A stretch of DNA of 64,000 bases, taken from Streptomyces sp. KMM 9044 (GTDB lineage: Bacteria; Actinomycetota; Actinomycetes; Streptomycetales; Streptomycetaceae). Below are positions 46,327 to 55,503 of this stretch, in pieces (within the stretch, counting starts at the first letter, position 1; every line of letters starts with the position of its first letter). The stretch covers positions 3,100,001-3,164,000 of the forward strand of contig NZ_CP113910.1 of NCBI RefSeq assembly GCF_024701375.2, read 5' to 3'. The notes under the pieces were generated by a model. That model saw only the letters and a list, made by a program, of their open reading frames with translations. It did not search any database and was not told where the DNA came from. Position numbers and translations under genes: made by a program.

Positions 46327-46546
46327 GGCGGCCGTGCTCTCCCCGGTCGGCGGCCGGGTGGTGAACCGGGTGGGGCCCGCCACGGCGGCCGTGCTCTCCC
46401 CGGTCGGCGGCCGGGTGGTGAACCGGGTGGGGCCCGCCACGGCGGCCGTGCTCTCCCCGGTCGGCGGCCGGGTGGTGAACCGGGTGGGGCCGCGGCGGCG
46501 GCCGTGCTCTCCCCGGTCGGCGGCCGGGTGGTGAACCGGGTGGGGC
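46324..46546. repeat. 57-bp tandem repeat (minisatellite), about four units
   Basis: Units at 46324-46380, 46381-46437, 46438-about 46491 and about 46495-46546 are almost identical; the first two are exactly 57 bp and the later ones slightly shorter. On the plus strand a unit encodes TAAVLSPVGGRVVNRVGP; on the minus strand it encodes PTRFTTRPPTGESTAAVAG, open in frame with the sigma gene. No spacers, so not CRISPR. Confidence 0.95.
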
Positions 46547-46775
46547 CGCGGCGGCGCCCGATGGTCCTCTGGTCTTGGGGGCGGTCGCCCTGGCGCTGGT
46601 CGGATCGGCCCCGGGGCCGGGTTCCTGCCGGCCGCCGTCGCGCTCGGCGGCCTGCCGCAGGCTCTGGCCGACCCCTCCACGAACAAGGCGATCCGTGCCG
46701 CCGTACCGCCGGTGCGACACGGCTCGGCCCCGGATGAAGCAGTCGGGGGCGCAGCCGACCGACGTCGGCCGCGGC
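46324..46775 (+). pseudogene. MFS transporter remnant expanded by tandem duplication
   Basis: The unit sequence AAVLSPVGGRVVNRVGPRRPMVLG matches the loop 2-3 motif of major facilitator drug transporters. Reading on across frames gives VLGAVALALVGSAPG, FLPAAVALGGLPQALADPSTNKAIRAAVPPVRHGSA and MKQSGAQ, in the order expected for helices 3-5 of an MFS protein. N- and C-terminal parts are missing and several frame changes are present. Confidence 0.6.
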
Positions 46776-46789
46776 CAGGACACTCATAC

Positions 46790-46866
46790 GGCCTCCCGCG
46801 GCCGGCCAGCTCCAGCACCCGGTCGCAGCGCCCGGCCAGGGTCCGGTCGTGCGTGACGGGCGGTCG
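46790..46866 (-). pseudogene. Possible ABC transporter ATPase C-terminal fragment
   Basis: VTHDRTLAGRCDRVLELAG resembles the H-loop and end of MacB/LolD-type ATPases. It is a single short match with no other ABC motif nearby. The remaining 46867-47044 stretch shows nothing else. Confidence 0.35.
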
Positions 46867-47044
46867 GCGAGCCCCCCGGTCGTGGACGCGGGCCGGTGGC
46901 ACCAGATGTGAACGGGCACGCCGGTGGCATTTCACGAGCATCGCTGGGCAGACGGTGGTAGGTCCGGGTGCCGAGCGGTGACGCCCGGCCCTGAACGCCT
47001 CCACGAACACGCGGGCGCCGTGCAACAGTGATGAAAGGCCGGTC

Positions 47045-48142
47045 ATGACCACAACCATCGGTGTGGAAGAGGAGTACATGCTGGTGGAGCCGGTCACCGG
47101 CCGGTTGGCGCCACGCGCGGAGAAGGTGCGGGCAGCGGCCGGCGTGAAGCCGTTCGTCACCGCCCGGGAGATCCAGTCGGAGCTGTTGCAGGCGCAGATC
47201 GAAGTGGCCACCCCGGTGTGCGGCACGCTGGAGGAGGTCGGCGGGCATCTGCTGCGTCTGCGGCACGCCGTGGCCGGAGCGGCGGAGGCGCACGGCTGCC
47301 GGATCGTGGCGAGCGGCACGCCGCCGCTGCGCGAGGCGCTGACGGTGCCTGTCACCGACCGGGCCCGCTACCGGGCCCTCCAGCACCAGGCCCCGCAGCT
47401 GGTGGCCGAGCAGCTGGTCAACGGCATGCACGTCCACGTCTCCGTCCCCGGCCGGCACGTCGGCGTCCAGGTACTGAACCGGATCCGCGTCTGGCTGCCG
47501 CTCCTGACCGCCATGTCGGCGAACTCCCCCCTGTGGGAGGGCAGCGACACCGGCTTCGCCAGCTGGCGCACCGTTGTCTTCGGCCGCTGGCCGGTCAGTG
47601 GCGTCCCGCCGCGCTTCGCCGACGACACGGACTACGACGCACGGGTACGCCGTCTGCTGGCGGCCGGGGTGATCGGCGACACCGGCCAGCTGTACTGGCA
47701 GGCGCGCCTGTCCGAGGACTACCCCACCGTCGAGATCCGCTGCCTCGACGTCCAGCTGCGCACGGACGACGCGGTGATGTTCGCCGGGCTGCTGCGCGCC
47801 CTGGTCGACACCGCCCTGCGCGAGACGGCCGACGGCGTCGAGGAGCCGGATCCCGCTCCGGAACTGGTGGACGCGGCGATGTGGCAGGCCGCGCGCTACG
47901 GACTGAGCGGTGAGCTGATCGATTCGCGCGGCCGGCGCCGGCGGGCGGGGGACGCCGTGTACGGACTTCTGAAACATGTCGGCCCCGCCCTGGAAGAGGC
48001 CGGCGACAGCCGCGAGGTGACCTCACTGGTCCACCGGCTGCTGCAGCAGGGCACGGGAGCGGACCGCCAGCGCCAGACGCTGGCCGAGAACGGCCCCGAC
48101 GCCCTCACGGCCATGATCATCGAGGCCAGCGGCATGCCCTGA
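47045..48142 (+). CDS. Carboxylate-amine ligase, YbdK/GCS2 family
   Basis: 365 aa. The N-terminal [13 protein letters not shown] is the ATP/Mg-binding start of glutamate-cysteine ligase 2 proteins; [42 protein letters not shown] and [10 protein letters not shown] follow in family order. Such enzymes join glutamate or another acid to an amine; the real substrate is unknown. ATG 47045 after GAAAGG. Intact, unlike nearly everything around it. Confidence 0.93.
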   Translation: MTTTIGVEEEYMLVEPVTGRLAPRAEKVRAAAGVKPFVTAREIQSELLQAQIEVATPVCGTLEEVGGHLLRLRHAVAGAAEAHGCRIVASGTPPLREALTVPVTDRARYRALQHQAPQLVAEQLVNGMHVHVSVPGRHVGVQVLNRIRVWLPLLTAMSANSPLWEGSDTGFASWRTVVFGRWPVSGVPPRFADDTDYDARVRRLLAAGVIGDTGQLYWQARLSEDYPTVEIRCLDVQLRTDDAVMFAGLLRALVDTALRETADGVEEPDPAPELVDAAMWQAARYGLSGELIDSRGRRRRAGDAVYGLLKHVGPALEEAGDSREVTSLVHRLLQQGTGADRQRQTLAENGPDALTAMIIEASGMP

Positions 48143-48233
48143 CCGCCGGAAGCGGCGACGGCGGTCGGCGGCGCGGCGCCGGACAGCACGTGCGGGGGTG
48201 ACAGGACAGGCCGCGCAGGCCTCCGCCCGTCGT

Positions 48234-48623
48234 CAGGCGTGCGCCGGATGACGGGCGGCACGGACCACCAGGACGACGGCGCCCGCGGCCACCGCGGCTC
48301 CGGAGGCCACCGGGGAAGCGCGGCAGGCGGCGGGGCCGCTGCCCGGCGTGAGGTCGCGCAGCCGGTCGAAGACGCCGAGAGGGACGCCTCGCAGGGCGTT
48401 GCCCGGCGGGCGCCGGGAGGGGGCGGGCCGGGGCGGTTGCCCGCACCGCTTCCCACACGGCGCTCATGCGCCGCAACCGGCGATCGCCGAACGCAGCCCG
48501 CAGGCGGGGCAGCAGCTCGTCCTCCTCATGAGGTCGCCGAAGGGCCCGCTCGCGCTCCACGGGATCGCGCCACGGCGTACGGACGGCTTCCCCCCGGCCG
48601 GCCCGGCGAGAGGTGCGGCGCAT
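48234..48623 (-). pseudogene. Small membrane-tail protein remnant, unrecognised
   Basis: The minus strand reads VRTPWRDPVERERALRRPHEEDELLPRLRAAFGDRRLRRMSAVWEAVR in one frame and, after a shift near 48440, LRGVPLGVFDRLRDL...ASGAAVAAGAVVLVVRAARHPAHA in another, ending with a C-terminal membrane helix. It looks like one small tail-anchored gene broken by a frameshift; no family recognised. Confidence 0.45.
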
Positions 48624-49156
48624 GTCCGACAGGTCCTCGGCAGCGCTGATGAGGCTGGTGCAGGCGAGTCACACAGCTACCCTCGAACAGCTTCCGGAGA
48701 TGATCGCCGAGCACACGGAGGGGGCCGGCCTGCGGGACACGGCCGTCTTCGCCGTGAACCTCCGCGAGACCGTGCTGCGCCAGATCACCTGCCCGTACTG
48801 CTGCGCGGCAACCGGTGGCCACGGAGCTGGCCCGCCCGTCGGCCGGGCCCACGGGCACCGGTCTCGGGCTGCCGGTGACCGAGCGCCGGGAGCAGTTGGA
48901 GCCCGGTGACCATCTGCTGCTGTACACCGACGGCATCGTCCAGGCTCGCGACACCCGGGGCAGGGAGTTCGGGCGGGGCCGGTTCATCGAGTTCGTCCTC
49001 CGCCAGCACTCGGGCCGGCACACCCTGCACGAGACGCTGCGCCGGCTCATGGCGGCGGTGCCGGACCATCACCACGGCGCGCTCGACGACGTCACCGTGC
49101 TTCTCACGGAGTGGCGTGGCGGTCACCAGCAGGAGCTGATCCCGTGGGGTACCTGA
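48613..49156 (+). pseudogene. SpoIIE/PP2C-type phosphatase with internal deletion
   Basis: The first part (SSAALMRLVQASHTATLEQLPEMIAEHTEGAGLRDTAVFAVNLRETVLRQI) is the GAF-like start of Streptomyces SpoIIE phosphatases. After about 48800 the sequence jumps to VLLRGNR, ATELARPSAGPTGTGLGLPVTERREQLEPGDHLLLYTDGIVQARDTRGREFG, the end of the PP2C domain. Roughly 200 residues with most metal-binding Asp are missing and the frame differs on the two sides. Confidence 0.75.
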
Positions 49157-49208
49157 TGACGACGGCCCCGAGCGAGCCGCACGCCGCATGCGGTGACCGG
49201 GAACCCGG

Positions 49209-50966
49209 TCACCGGCCGAACACCTGGGTCCACGTCCAGTCGCTCGTGACCACGCCCACGCCCATCGTCTTCAGCGAGCAGTTGAGGATGTTCGCGCGGT
49301 GGCCCTCGGAGTTCATCCACGACTCCATGACGCTCGCGGCGGAGCTCTGGCCGCGGGCGATGTTCTCGGCACCCGGGCTCGGGTGGCCCTGCGCGGTGAT
49401 CCGGTCGACGAAACTGCTGCCGTTCTGCCCGGTGTGGGAGAAGTAGTCGTTGGCGGACATGTCCTCGCTGTGCAGCTGGGCCGCCTTGTTCAGGCGGTCG
49501 TCGAGCGTCACCGGTGAGCACCCTGCTTCGGACCGCTCGGCGTTGGCGAGGGACAGGACCTCGGCGGCGTTGCCGCCTCCCGGAGCGGCCGCGGGCGCGG
49601 ACCCGGTGGTCGGTGCCGCCTGGGGGCGCGTCGTCGTCCTCTCGGGCTGTACGGGGGCCGGGGCGGCGGACTTCGTACGGGACGTGTCGGCGCTCGGTGT
49701 GGGTGAGGACTTCGGCTCCCGCGACGCGTCCGGTGAGGCGGAGGCCGAGGACGGGGCGGAAGCGGAGGGCGAGGGCGAGGCCGAGGCCGAGGTGGGGGGT
49801 TCCGGCGACGAGGGATCCGGTGCCGTGGCTTTCGGGGCTCCCTCCCAGGCCGACTGCACCTTGTCCGCCTCACCGTCCGGCGTCAGGAGGGCCCACCCGG
49901 ATATCGCACCGCCGGTGACCAGCAGCGCCGCGACCACGGCCGTGATGTTCCGGCTCCGCCGCCTGCGTGCGCGGCTCTGCGCGCGGCTGCCCGCGGGGCC
50001 GCCGGTCCGGCGGTCCGCGCCGCGGCCCGCACGGCGTCGGCCCACCTCCACCGTCCCGAGGGGCTCGGCCGGGGAGCCGGCGGGCGCCGGGCCTCCCGCG
50101 TCCCCGTACGCCCCCGGTCCCGCCGCCGCGTGGCCGGCGAAGGACATCGGCGCCGCCTCCGCCGTCCCGGCGCCGAGAGCGGCGAGCAGGCCCGCCGCGA
50201 CCGGCACCAGCCCCAGCCCGACCAGCAGGCCCTCCGCCGGGACCAGCCCCGACTGGAAGCCCGCGCAGACCGTGCAGTCCCGGGCGTGCCGTGCGATGCG
50301 CTTGCGCCACAGGGCCGAGGGGACGCCGTCCCAGGCCGCGGTGATGTCGTCCAGCAGGACACAGCGCGGCCGCGCGGACAGTGCCCGTACCACCAGCCGG
50401 GCCGTCTCCAGCTGTGCCTTCATCCGCTGTACGCGTACCGCGGTGTGCTGCGGCGGCAGCTCCAGCGCGGCGGCGACCTCCGCCCGGGTCAGCTCGCCCG
50501 CCGCCTCCAGCCACCACAGCGACAGCAGCGCCTGGTCGTCGGGGTCCAGCCAGCGGGTGGCCTCGGCGGCCTCGCGCCGCTGGCCCTCCAGGCCGAGCCG
50601 CAGGATCGTCAGGTCCACGAAGTCGGCACCGGGGTCGGCGACGTCGTGCGCGTCGTGCAGGCCCGACCGGACCGGCCCCGACCGGCTGTCGTTCTCGCTG
50701 CGCCAGTGGCGGCGTATCTGGTTCATGGTGATGGCGACCAGCCAGGACCGGAAGCACCCGGGGTCCTTCAGCGAGCCGAGGGAGCCGAGGGCGCGGAGCA
50801 TGGTCTCCTGCACCACGTCCTCGACGTCGGGGTGCCCGTTCAGGGCCCGGCCCACGATGTTGTAGACCAGCGGGAGGTAGGCGGCGACGAGTTCGTCCTG
50901 GGCCCGCAGGTCGCCGCGCCGTGCCGCCTCGACCGTCTCCCCGCCGGGTTCGCTGCTCGATGACAT
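49209..50966 (-). CDS. Sigma factor fused to a zinc-finger, membrane and extracellular CAP domain
   Basis: 585 aa, uninterrupted. Residues 10-95 are sigma region 2 (LVYNIVGRALNGHPDVEDVVQETMLRALG). Residues 135-195 are region 4 (DDQALLSLWWLEAAGELTRAEVAAALELPPQHTAVRVQRMKAQL). A zinc-type HARDCTVC (H227, C231, C234) follows, then a weak helix 246-266, a basic stretch and a clear helix 341-361 (ITAVVAALLVTGGAISGWALL). An outer Ser/Pro linker (380-460) leads to a CAP/SCP domain (468-583, LHSEDMSANDYFSHTG, GAENIARG, EGHRANIL). The polypeptide thus holds a transcription factor inside and a CAP domain outside. Release by proteolysis is my inference. ATG 50966 after GAAGGAG. Confidence 0.9.
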   Translation of the reverse strand: MSSSSEPGGETVEAARRGDLRAQDELVAAYLPLVYNIVGRALNGHPDVEDVVQETMLRALGSLGSLKDPGCFRSWLVAITMNQIRRHWRSENDSRSGPVRSGLHDAHDVADPGADFVDLTILRLGLEGQRREAAEATRWLDPDDQALLSLWWLEAAGELTRAEVAAALELPPQHTAVRVQRMKAQLETARLVVRALSARPRCVLLDDITAAWDGVPSALWRKRIARHARDCTVCAGFQSGLVPAEGLLVGLGLVPVAAGLLAALGAGTAEAAPMSFAGHAAAGPGAYGDAGGPAPAGSPAEPLGTVEVGRRRAGRGADRRTGGPAGSRAQSRARRRRSRNITAVVAALLVTGGAISGWALLTPDGEADKVQSAWEGAPKATAPDPSSPEPPTSASASPSPSASAPSSASASPDASREPKSSPTPSADTSRTKSAAPAPVQPERTTTRPQAAPTTGSAPAAAPGGGNAAEVLSLANAERSEAGCSPVTLDDRLNKAAQLHSEDMSANDYFSHTGQNGSSFVDRITAQGHPSPGAENIARGQSSAASVMESWMNSEGHRANILNCSLKTMGVGVVTSDWTWTQVFGR

Positions 50967-51185
50967 GCTCGTCCACGCTCCTTCTCGGTCCTGGCCCGTA
51001 CTGCCCTGTCACAGGAGGAGAGCCGTCGCCGGGGGCCGGATAACACAAAGCGCGGGAGTCGTTCCCGTCCGCGCGAGCCCCCACGCACGTACGCGCGTTC
51101 GGTCACCGCGGGGAGAGTGTGGCACAGGGCCCCGCGCATGGCGGTGAGCGCCGTCACCGTCCGCGGCGCGGACACACCGGCACGG

Positions 51186-52670
51186 TCACCGGCCTGGTTC
51201 GCCGGCGTCGGGGTGCGGCAGCGGGCCGCCGCCCACAGTGAAGCCGATCACCGTGCCGCCGCCGGGCCGGCGGATGGCGTAGGGGGCGCCCCCGTGGGCC
51301 AGGGCCACCTCGCGGACGATGGAGAGACCGAGCCCCGAACCGGGGAGGGAGCGGGCGTCGGCGGCGCGGAAGAAGCGGTCGAAGACGCGGATCAGGTCAC
51401 CTGCGGCGATGCCGGGCCCCCGGTCGCGGACCTCCACCCGTACGGTGCCCGGCCGTGCGGGCCCCGCGACCGTGATGTCGATGGGCGCCGTGCCGTCCCG
51501 GTCGAACTTGACGGCGTTCTCGACCAGGTTGGACACCGCCCGCGTCAGCATCCCGGGCCGTCCGTCGGTCGTGGTGTCGCCGCTCGCGTGGACGGTGATC
51601 TCGCGGCCGCCCCGGCGCCGGGCCAGTCCGGCCACGTCCTGGGCGATGACGGCGAGGTCGACCCGGCACGGCGGCTCGGTGTCGGACTGGCCGGCGGCGA
51701 GCTCGACGAGTTCGTTGACCAGATCGGTCAGCTCACGGGCCTCCTGGGTCAGGTCGGCGACGAGTTCCTCGCGGGCGTCGGGCACAAGCTCGTCGATACG
51801 GCGCAGCAGGGAGATGTTGGTCCGCAGCGAGGTGAGCGGCGTACGCAGTTCGTGGCCCGCGTCCTGGACGAGCCGGCGCTGGTCGTCCTCGGACTGGGCG
51901 AGCCGGCCGAGCATCCGGTCGAAGGCACGGCCGAGCCGCCCCACCTCGTCGTGACCGGCGACGGGCACCTGGATGCCGAGCCTGCGGGTGCGGGCGACGT
52001 CCTCGGCGGCGGCGGTGAGGACGACCAGGCGTCGGGTGATCCGCCGGGCCAGCCACCAGCCGAACAGACCGGCCGCGACCACCACCGCCACCATCAGGAC
52101 GAGCGTGCGCCGCTGGAGGGTCAGCAACAGGTCCTCGATGTCGCTGAACTCCTGCGCGACCTGCACCGCGCCCCGGCCGCCGCCCAGCGCGACGGTCGCG
52201 ACGCGGTAGACGTCGTCGCCGACGTCGACGTCCGCGTGCTCGACCACCCGCCCGGCGACGGCAGCACCCGCGACCGCGCGGTCCGCGGCGACCACCGGCA
52301 GCCCCGGGTCGCCCGGGTCGACGATCCGGCCGTCCGGCCCGAGGACCTGGACGTCCGTCCGGGCGGGCCGGACCAGGTCGTGGCCGGGGGCGGCGGAGGA
52401 AAAGTCGACCGGCGACATCCGGTTCGCCCGGACCGCACCCCGCAGGTCCTCCACGACCTCGTCGAACACCGTCTGCTGGTCCACCCGCAGCAGCCGGGCG
52501 GCGGCGCTGTAGGACAGGAGGCCGACCAGGACGGTGATCGTGGCCGTCACCGCGGCGAACGCCACCGCGAACTTGGTGCCGAGCGACAGCAGCCGCGGCC
52601 GGCGCCGCCCGGCCGGGGCACCCGCCGGGGTGCGCGAGGTGCCCACGGTGCGCGAGGTACCGCGTGCCAC
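51186..52670 (-). CDS. Sensor histidine kinase (MprB/PrrB-like)
   Basis: 494 aa. Two helices (FAVAFAAVTATITVLVGLLSY and LVLMVAVVVAAGLFGWWLA) flank an extracytoplasmic sensor of about 130 residues. HAMP, then the H-box QDAGHELRTPLTSLRTN with phospho-accepting His273, N-box AVSNLVENAVKFD, G1 DRGPGI and G2 GSGLGLSIVREVALAHGG. GTG start immediately after the regulator stop. Partner of the response regulator upstream. Confidence 0.95.
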   Translation of the reverse strand: MARGTSRTVGTSRTPAGAPAGRRRPRLLSLGTKFAVAFAAVTATITVLVGLLSYSAAARLLRVDQQTVFDEVVEDLRGAVRANRMSPVDFSSAAPGHDLVRPARTDVQVLGPDGRIVDPGDPGLPVVAADRAVAGAAVAGRVVEHADVDVGDDVYRVATVALGGGRGAVQVAQEFSDIEDLLLTLQRRTLVLMVAVVVAAGLFGWWLARRITRRLVVLTAAAEDVARTRRLGIQVPVAGHDEVGRLGRAFDRMLGRLAQSEDDQRRLVQDAGHELRTPLTSLRTNISLLRRIDELVPDAREELVADLTQEARELTDLVNELVELAAGQSDTEPPCRVDLAVIAQDVAGLARRRGGREITVHASGDTTTDGRPGMLTRAVSNLVENAVKFDRDGTAPIDITVAGPARPGTVRVEVRDRGPGIAAGDLIRVFDRFFRAADARSLPGSGLGLSIVREVALAHGGAPYAIRRPGGGTVIGFTVGGGPLPHPDAGEPGR

Positions 52671-53465
52671 TCAGTCCTCCCGCAGCACGTAACCCACCCC
52701 GCGCACCGTGTGGATCAGCTGCGGCGCGCCGGGCTCGTCGAGTTTGCGGCGCAGGTAGCCGACGTAGACGGCGAGGTTCTTGGAACCGGGGCCGAAGTCG
52801 TAGCCCCAGATGCGGTCGTAGATGGTGGAGTGGTCGAGGACGACGCCCGCGTTGCGCAGCAGCAGCTCCAGCAGCTCGAACTCGGTGCGGGTCAGCTCCA
52901 GCTCCCGCCGGCCCCGCCAGGCCCGGCGCGCCCGCGGATCCATGCGCAGCCCGGCCGCCCCGACGAAGCGCCCCGCCTCCGGGACACCCGGCCGCCCGTC
53001 CGGGGCCTCAGGTGCCCCCGGCGGTGTCCTGGGGGGGTGCGTCTCCTGAGCCGGCGGCCCGGCGGACACGGACGGTACGGGCGGCACCCGGCGCAGCAGG
53101 GCGCGCAGCCGGGCGAAGACCTCCTCGACGTCGAACGGTTTGACGACGTAGTCGTCGGCGCCCGCGTCCAGTCCTTCGATCCGGTCGGCGGTCTCCACCA
53201 GCGCCGTCAGTATCAGTACGGGGGTGCGGTCGCCCTCGGCGCGCAGCACCCGGCACACCTGGAGTCCGTCGATGCCGGGCATCATCACGTCGAGCACGAG
53301 GACGTCGGGCCGGCTGCGGTGGACCTGCGCCAGCGCCTCGACGCCGTCGGCGACCGCGGTGACCCGGTAGCCCTCCAGGGTCAGGGCACGCTCGAGGGCG
53401 TTGCGGATGGCACGGTCGTCCTCGGCGAGCAGCACGGTGGGGGTGTGGGGCGCGGTAGGGGGCAC
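52671..53465 (-). CDS. Response regulator, OmpR family
   Basis: 264 aa. Receiver with acidic pair in LLAEDDRAI, phospho-acceptor Asp59 in VLVLDVMMPG and Lys109 in VVKPFD. A Pro/Gly-rich linker of about 45 residues, longer than usual, precedes the winged helix (ELTRTEFELLELLLRNAGVVLDHSTIYDRIWGYDF...VYVGYLRRKLD). GTG 53465 start. Two-gene operon with the kinase. Confidence 0.95.
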   Translation of the reverse strand: MPPTAPHTPTVLLAEDDRAIRNALERALTLEGYRVTAVADGVEALAQVHRSRPDVLVLDVMMPGIDGLQVCRVLRAEGDRTPVLILTALVETADRIEGLDAGADDYVVKPFDVEEVFARLRALLRRVPPVPSVSAGPPAQETHPPRTPPGAPEAPDGRPGVPEAGRFVGAAGLRMDPRARRAWRGRRELELTRTEFELLELLLRNAGVVLDHSTIYDRIWGYDFGPGSKNLAVYVGYLRRKLDEPGAPQLIHTVRGVGYVLRED

Positions 53466-53628
53466 AGGGCCAGTCTGCCAAGCACCGCCGCAGCCCGGGA
53501 ACGACCGGTGTCCCGCGGGCCGCCTTCCGCTTCTTGTCGCGGTCCGGCTTCCCGTCCCGGTCCGCGGAGGGCCGCCGGGAGTTCCGTGCCGGGCGCGCCG
53601 GGCACGGTCCGTGCCCCCCGCGCCGCGC

Positions 53629-54327
53629 TCAGCCCGCCGACCGCAGCGCGGCCAGCTGCTCCTCGAACGGCACCACGTTGCGCGCGTCGAACGTGTCACC
53701 GGTCGCGCCCCCGTGTGTGCCACCGATCGCGCCGCCGCCCGTACCGCCGCCCGTACCGTTGTCCGCGCCACCGTCCGCACCGCCGGAGGCGGCCGGCAGC
53801 GCGCCCGTCAGTGCGGCCGTCAGTGCGGCCAGCTCACCTCCCGCCCGCTCGATCCGGGCGTCCAGGCCCTTGTCGCCCCAGTCCTGGGACGCGGCGTACA
53901 CCCCCGTGGGGGCGACGACCGCGCGCAGGTGGGCGAAGAGGGGCCGCAGGGCGTGCTCCAGCACCAGCGAGTGCCGGGGCGTGCCCCCGGTCGCGGCGAT
54001 CAGCACCGGCTTGCCGGCCAGCGCCTGGCGGTCCCGTACGCCGAGCACGTCGAAGAACGACTTGAACAGCCCGCTGTACGACGCCGAGAACACCGGCGTG
54101 ACCGCGATCAGCCCGTCCGCCCCGGTCACCGCGTCCATCGCGTCGGCGAGCGCCGGCGCGGGGAAGCCGCTGGTGAAGTTGTGGGCGATGTCGACCGCGA
54201 GGTCCCGCAGCTCGATCACCCGCGCGTCCTTCGCGGCCCGCCCGGTGGCCGCGGCGGCCAACTGTTCCCCGAGCAGCCGGGTGGACGACGGCACGCTCAG
54301 CCCGGCCGACACGACGACGACGCTCAT
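53629..54327 (-). CDS. NADPH-dependent FMN reductase
   Basis: 232 aa. Flavodoxin-like fold with SAGLSVPSSTRLLGEQL (phosphate loop), VFSASYSGLFKSFFDVL and LIAATGGTPRHSLVLEHALRPLF. It should supply reduced FMN to the LLM-type oxygenase upstream, whose stop overlaps its ATG. A Gly/Ala/Asp/Thr repeat of about 30 residues (53700-53800) is inserted before the conserved C-terminal FDARNVVPFEEQLAAL. Confidence 0.9.
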   Translation of the reverse strand: MSVVVVSAGLSVPSSTRLLGEQLAAAATGRAAKDARVIELRDLAVDIAHNFTSGFPAPALADAMDAVTGADGLIAVTPVFSASYSGLFKSFFDVLGVRDRQALAGKPVLIAATGGTPRHSLVLEHALRPLFAHLRAVVAPTGVYAASQDWGDKGLDARIERAGGELAALTAALTGALPAASGGADGGADNGTGGGTGGGAIGGTHGGATGDTFDARNVVPFEEQLAALRSAG

Positions 54328-55409
54328 ACCCTGCTCGCCTTCCGGCCGGCCGTCAGCGCGGAGTGGGTCGGCGCGTCGGGCACGTCGGCCGGACGGTCCT
54401 TCGCGGACTCCTTGCGCAGCACCGGCACCACTTCCTCGCCGAGCAGGTCGAGCTGCTCGAGCACGGTCTTCAGCGGCAGCCCCGCGTGGTCCATGAGGAA
54501 CAGCTGGCGCTGGTAGTCGCCCGCGTAGTCACGGAAGGACAGCGTCTTCTCGATGACCTCCTGCGGGGAGCCCACGGTCAGCGGGGTCTGCCGGGTGAAC
54601 TCCTCCAGCGAGGGTCCGTGCCCGTAGACGGGGGCGACGTCGAAGTACGGACGGAACTCGCGCACCGCGTCCTGCGAGTTCCTCCGCATGAACACCTGGC
54701 CGCCGAGGCCGACGACGGCCTGCTCCGGTGTGCCGTGCCCGTAGTGCGCGTAGCGGGCGCGGTACAGCTCGATCATCCGCTTGGTGTGGTCGGCGGGCCA
54801 GAAGATGTTGTTGTGGAAGAAGCCGTCGCCGTAGTAGGCCGCCTGCTCGGCGATCTCGGGCGAGCGGATCGACCCGTGCCAGACGAACGGTGGTACGTCG
54901 TCCAGCGGGCGGGGCGTGGAGGTGAAGCCCTGCAGCGGGGTGCGGAACCGGCCCTCCCAGTCGACGACGTCCTCGCGCCACAGGCGGCGCAGCAGGGCGT
55001 AGTTCTCGATGGCGAGGTTGATGCCCTCGCGGATGTCCTGGCCGAACCAGGGGTAGACCGGCCCGGTGTTGCCGCGCCCCATCATGACGTCCACCCGGCC
55101 GTCGGCCAGGTGCTGGAGCATGGCGAAGTCCTCGGCGATCTTCACCGGGTCGTTGGTGGTGACGAGGGTGGTCGAGGTGGAGAGGATCAGCCTCTCCGTG
55201 CGCGCGGCGATGTAGCCGAGCATGGTCGTCGGCGAGGACGGCACGAACGGCGGGTTGTGGTGCTCGCCGGTGGCGAACACGTCCAGGCCCACCTCTTCGG
55301 CCTTCAGCGCGATGGCGACCATGGCCTTGATCCGCTCACGCTCGGTGGGGGTGCGCCCCGTCGTGGGGTCGGCCGTGACGTCGCCGACGCTGAAGATCCC
55401 GAACTGCAT
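54324..55409 (-). CDS. LLM-class flavin-dependent oxidoreductase
   Basis: 361 aa. Luciferase-like TIM barrel: [64 protein letters not shown] and the long C-terminal insertion of the group paired with an FMN reductase. Uses reduced flavin from the neighbouring reductase; substrate unknown. ATG 55409 after GGAGGG; 4-bp overlap with the next gene. Confidence 0.92.
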   Translation of the reverse strand: MQFGIFSVGDVTADPTTGRTPTERERIKAMVAIALKAEEVGLDVFATGEHHNPPFVPSSPTTMLGYIAARTERLILSTSTTLVTTNDPVKIAEDFAMLQHLADGRVDVMMGRGNTGPVYPWFGQDIREGINLAIENYALLRRLWREDVVDWEGRFRTPLQGFTSTPRPLDDVPPFVWHGSIRSPEIAEQAAYYGDGFFHNNIFWPADHTKRMIELYRARYAHYGHGTPEQAVVGLGGQVFMRRNSQDAVREFRPYFDVAPVYGHGPSLEEFTRQTPLTVGSPQEVIEKTLSFRDYAGDYQRQLFLMDHAGLPLKTVLEQLDLLGEEVVPVLRKESAKDRPADVPDAPTHSALTAGRKASRV

Positions 55410-55426
55410 GACCGCTCACCCTCCAT

Positions 55427-55443
55427 GTTGTTTATGGTTCAAC
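55427..55443. promoter_or_regulatory. AT-rich operator-like palindrome before the LLM gene
   Basis: GTTGTTTATGGTTCAAC has inverted ends (GTTG/CAAC) in a locally AT-rich patch next to TATAGT on the minus strand. It looks like a MarR-type operator over the promoter; no regulator gene is adjacent. Confidence 0.35.
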
Positions 55444-55503
55444 TATATCGGTGAACGGGTCCCCTGCCCCCGTTATTCCGAAACCGCGTGCGAAGCTGCC
55501 CGC

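Noticed and set aside
46324..46546. Direct repeats that could be taken for a CRISPR array
   Set aside because: The units are contiguous 57-mers with no unique spacers, and no cas gene is present.
51117..54065. A 982-residue plus-strand frame across the two-component genes
   Set aside because: The minus strand carries the kinase and regulator motifs; the plus frame is Gly/Arg/Pro-rich with no domain.
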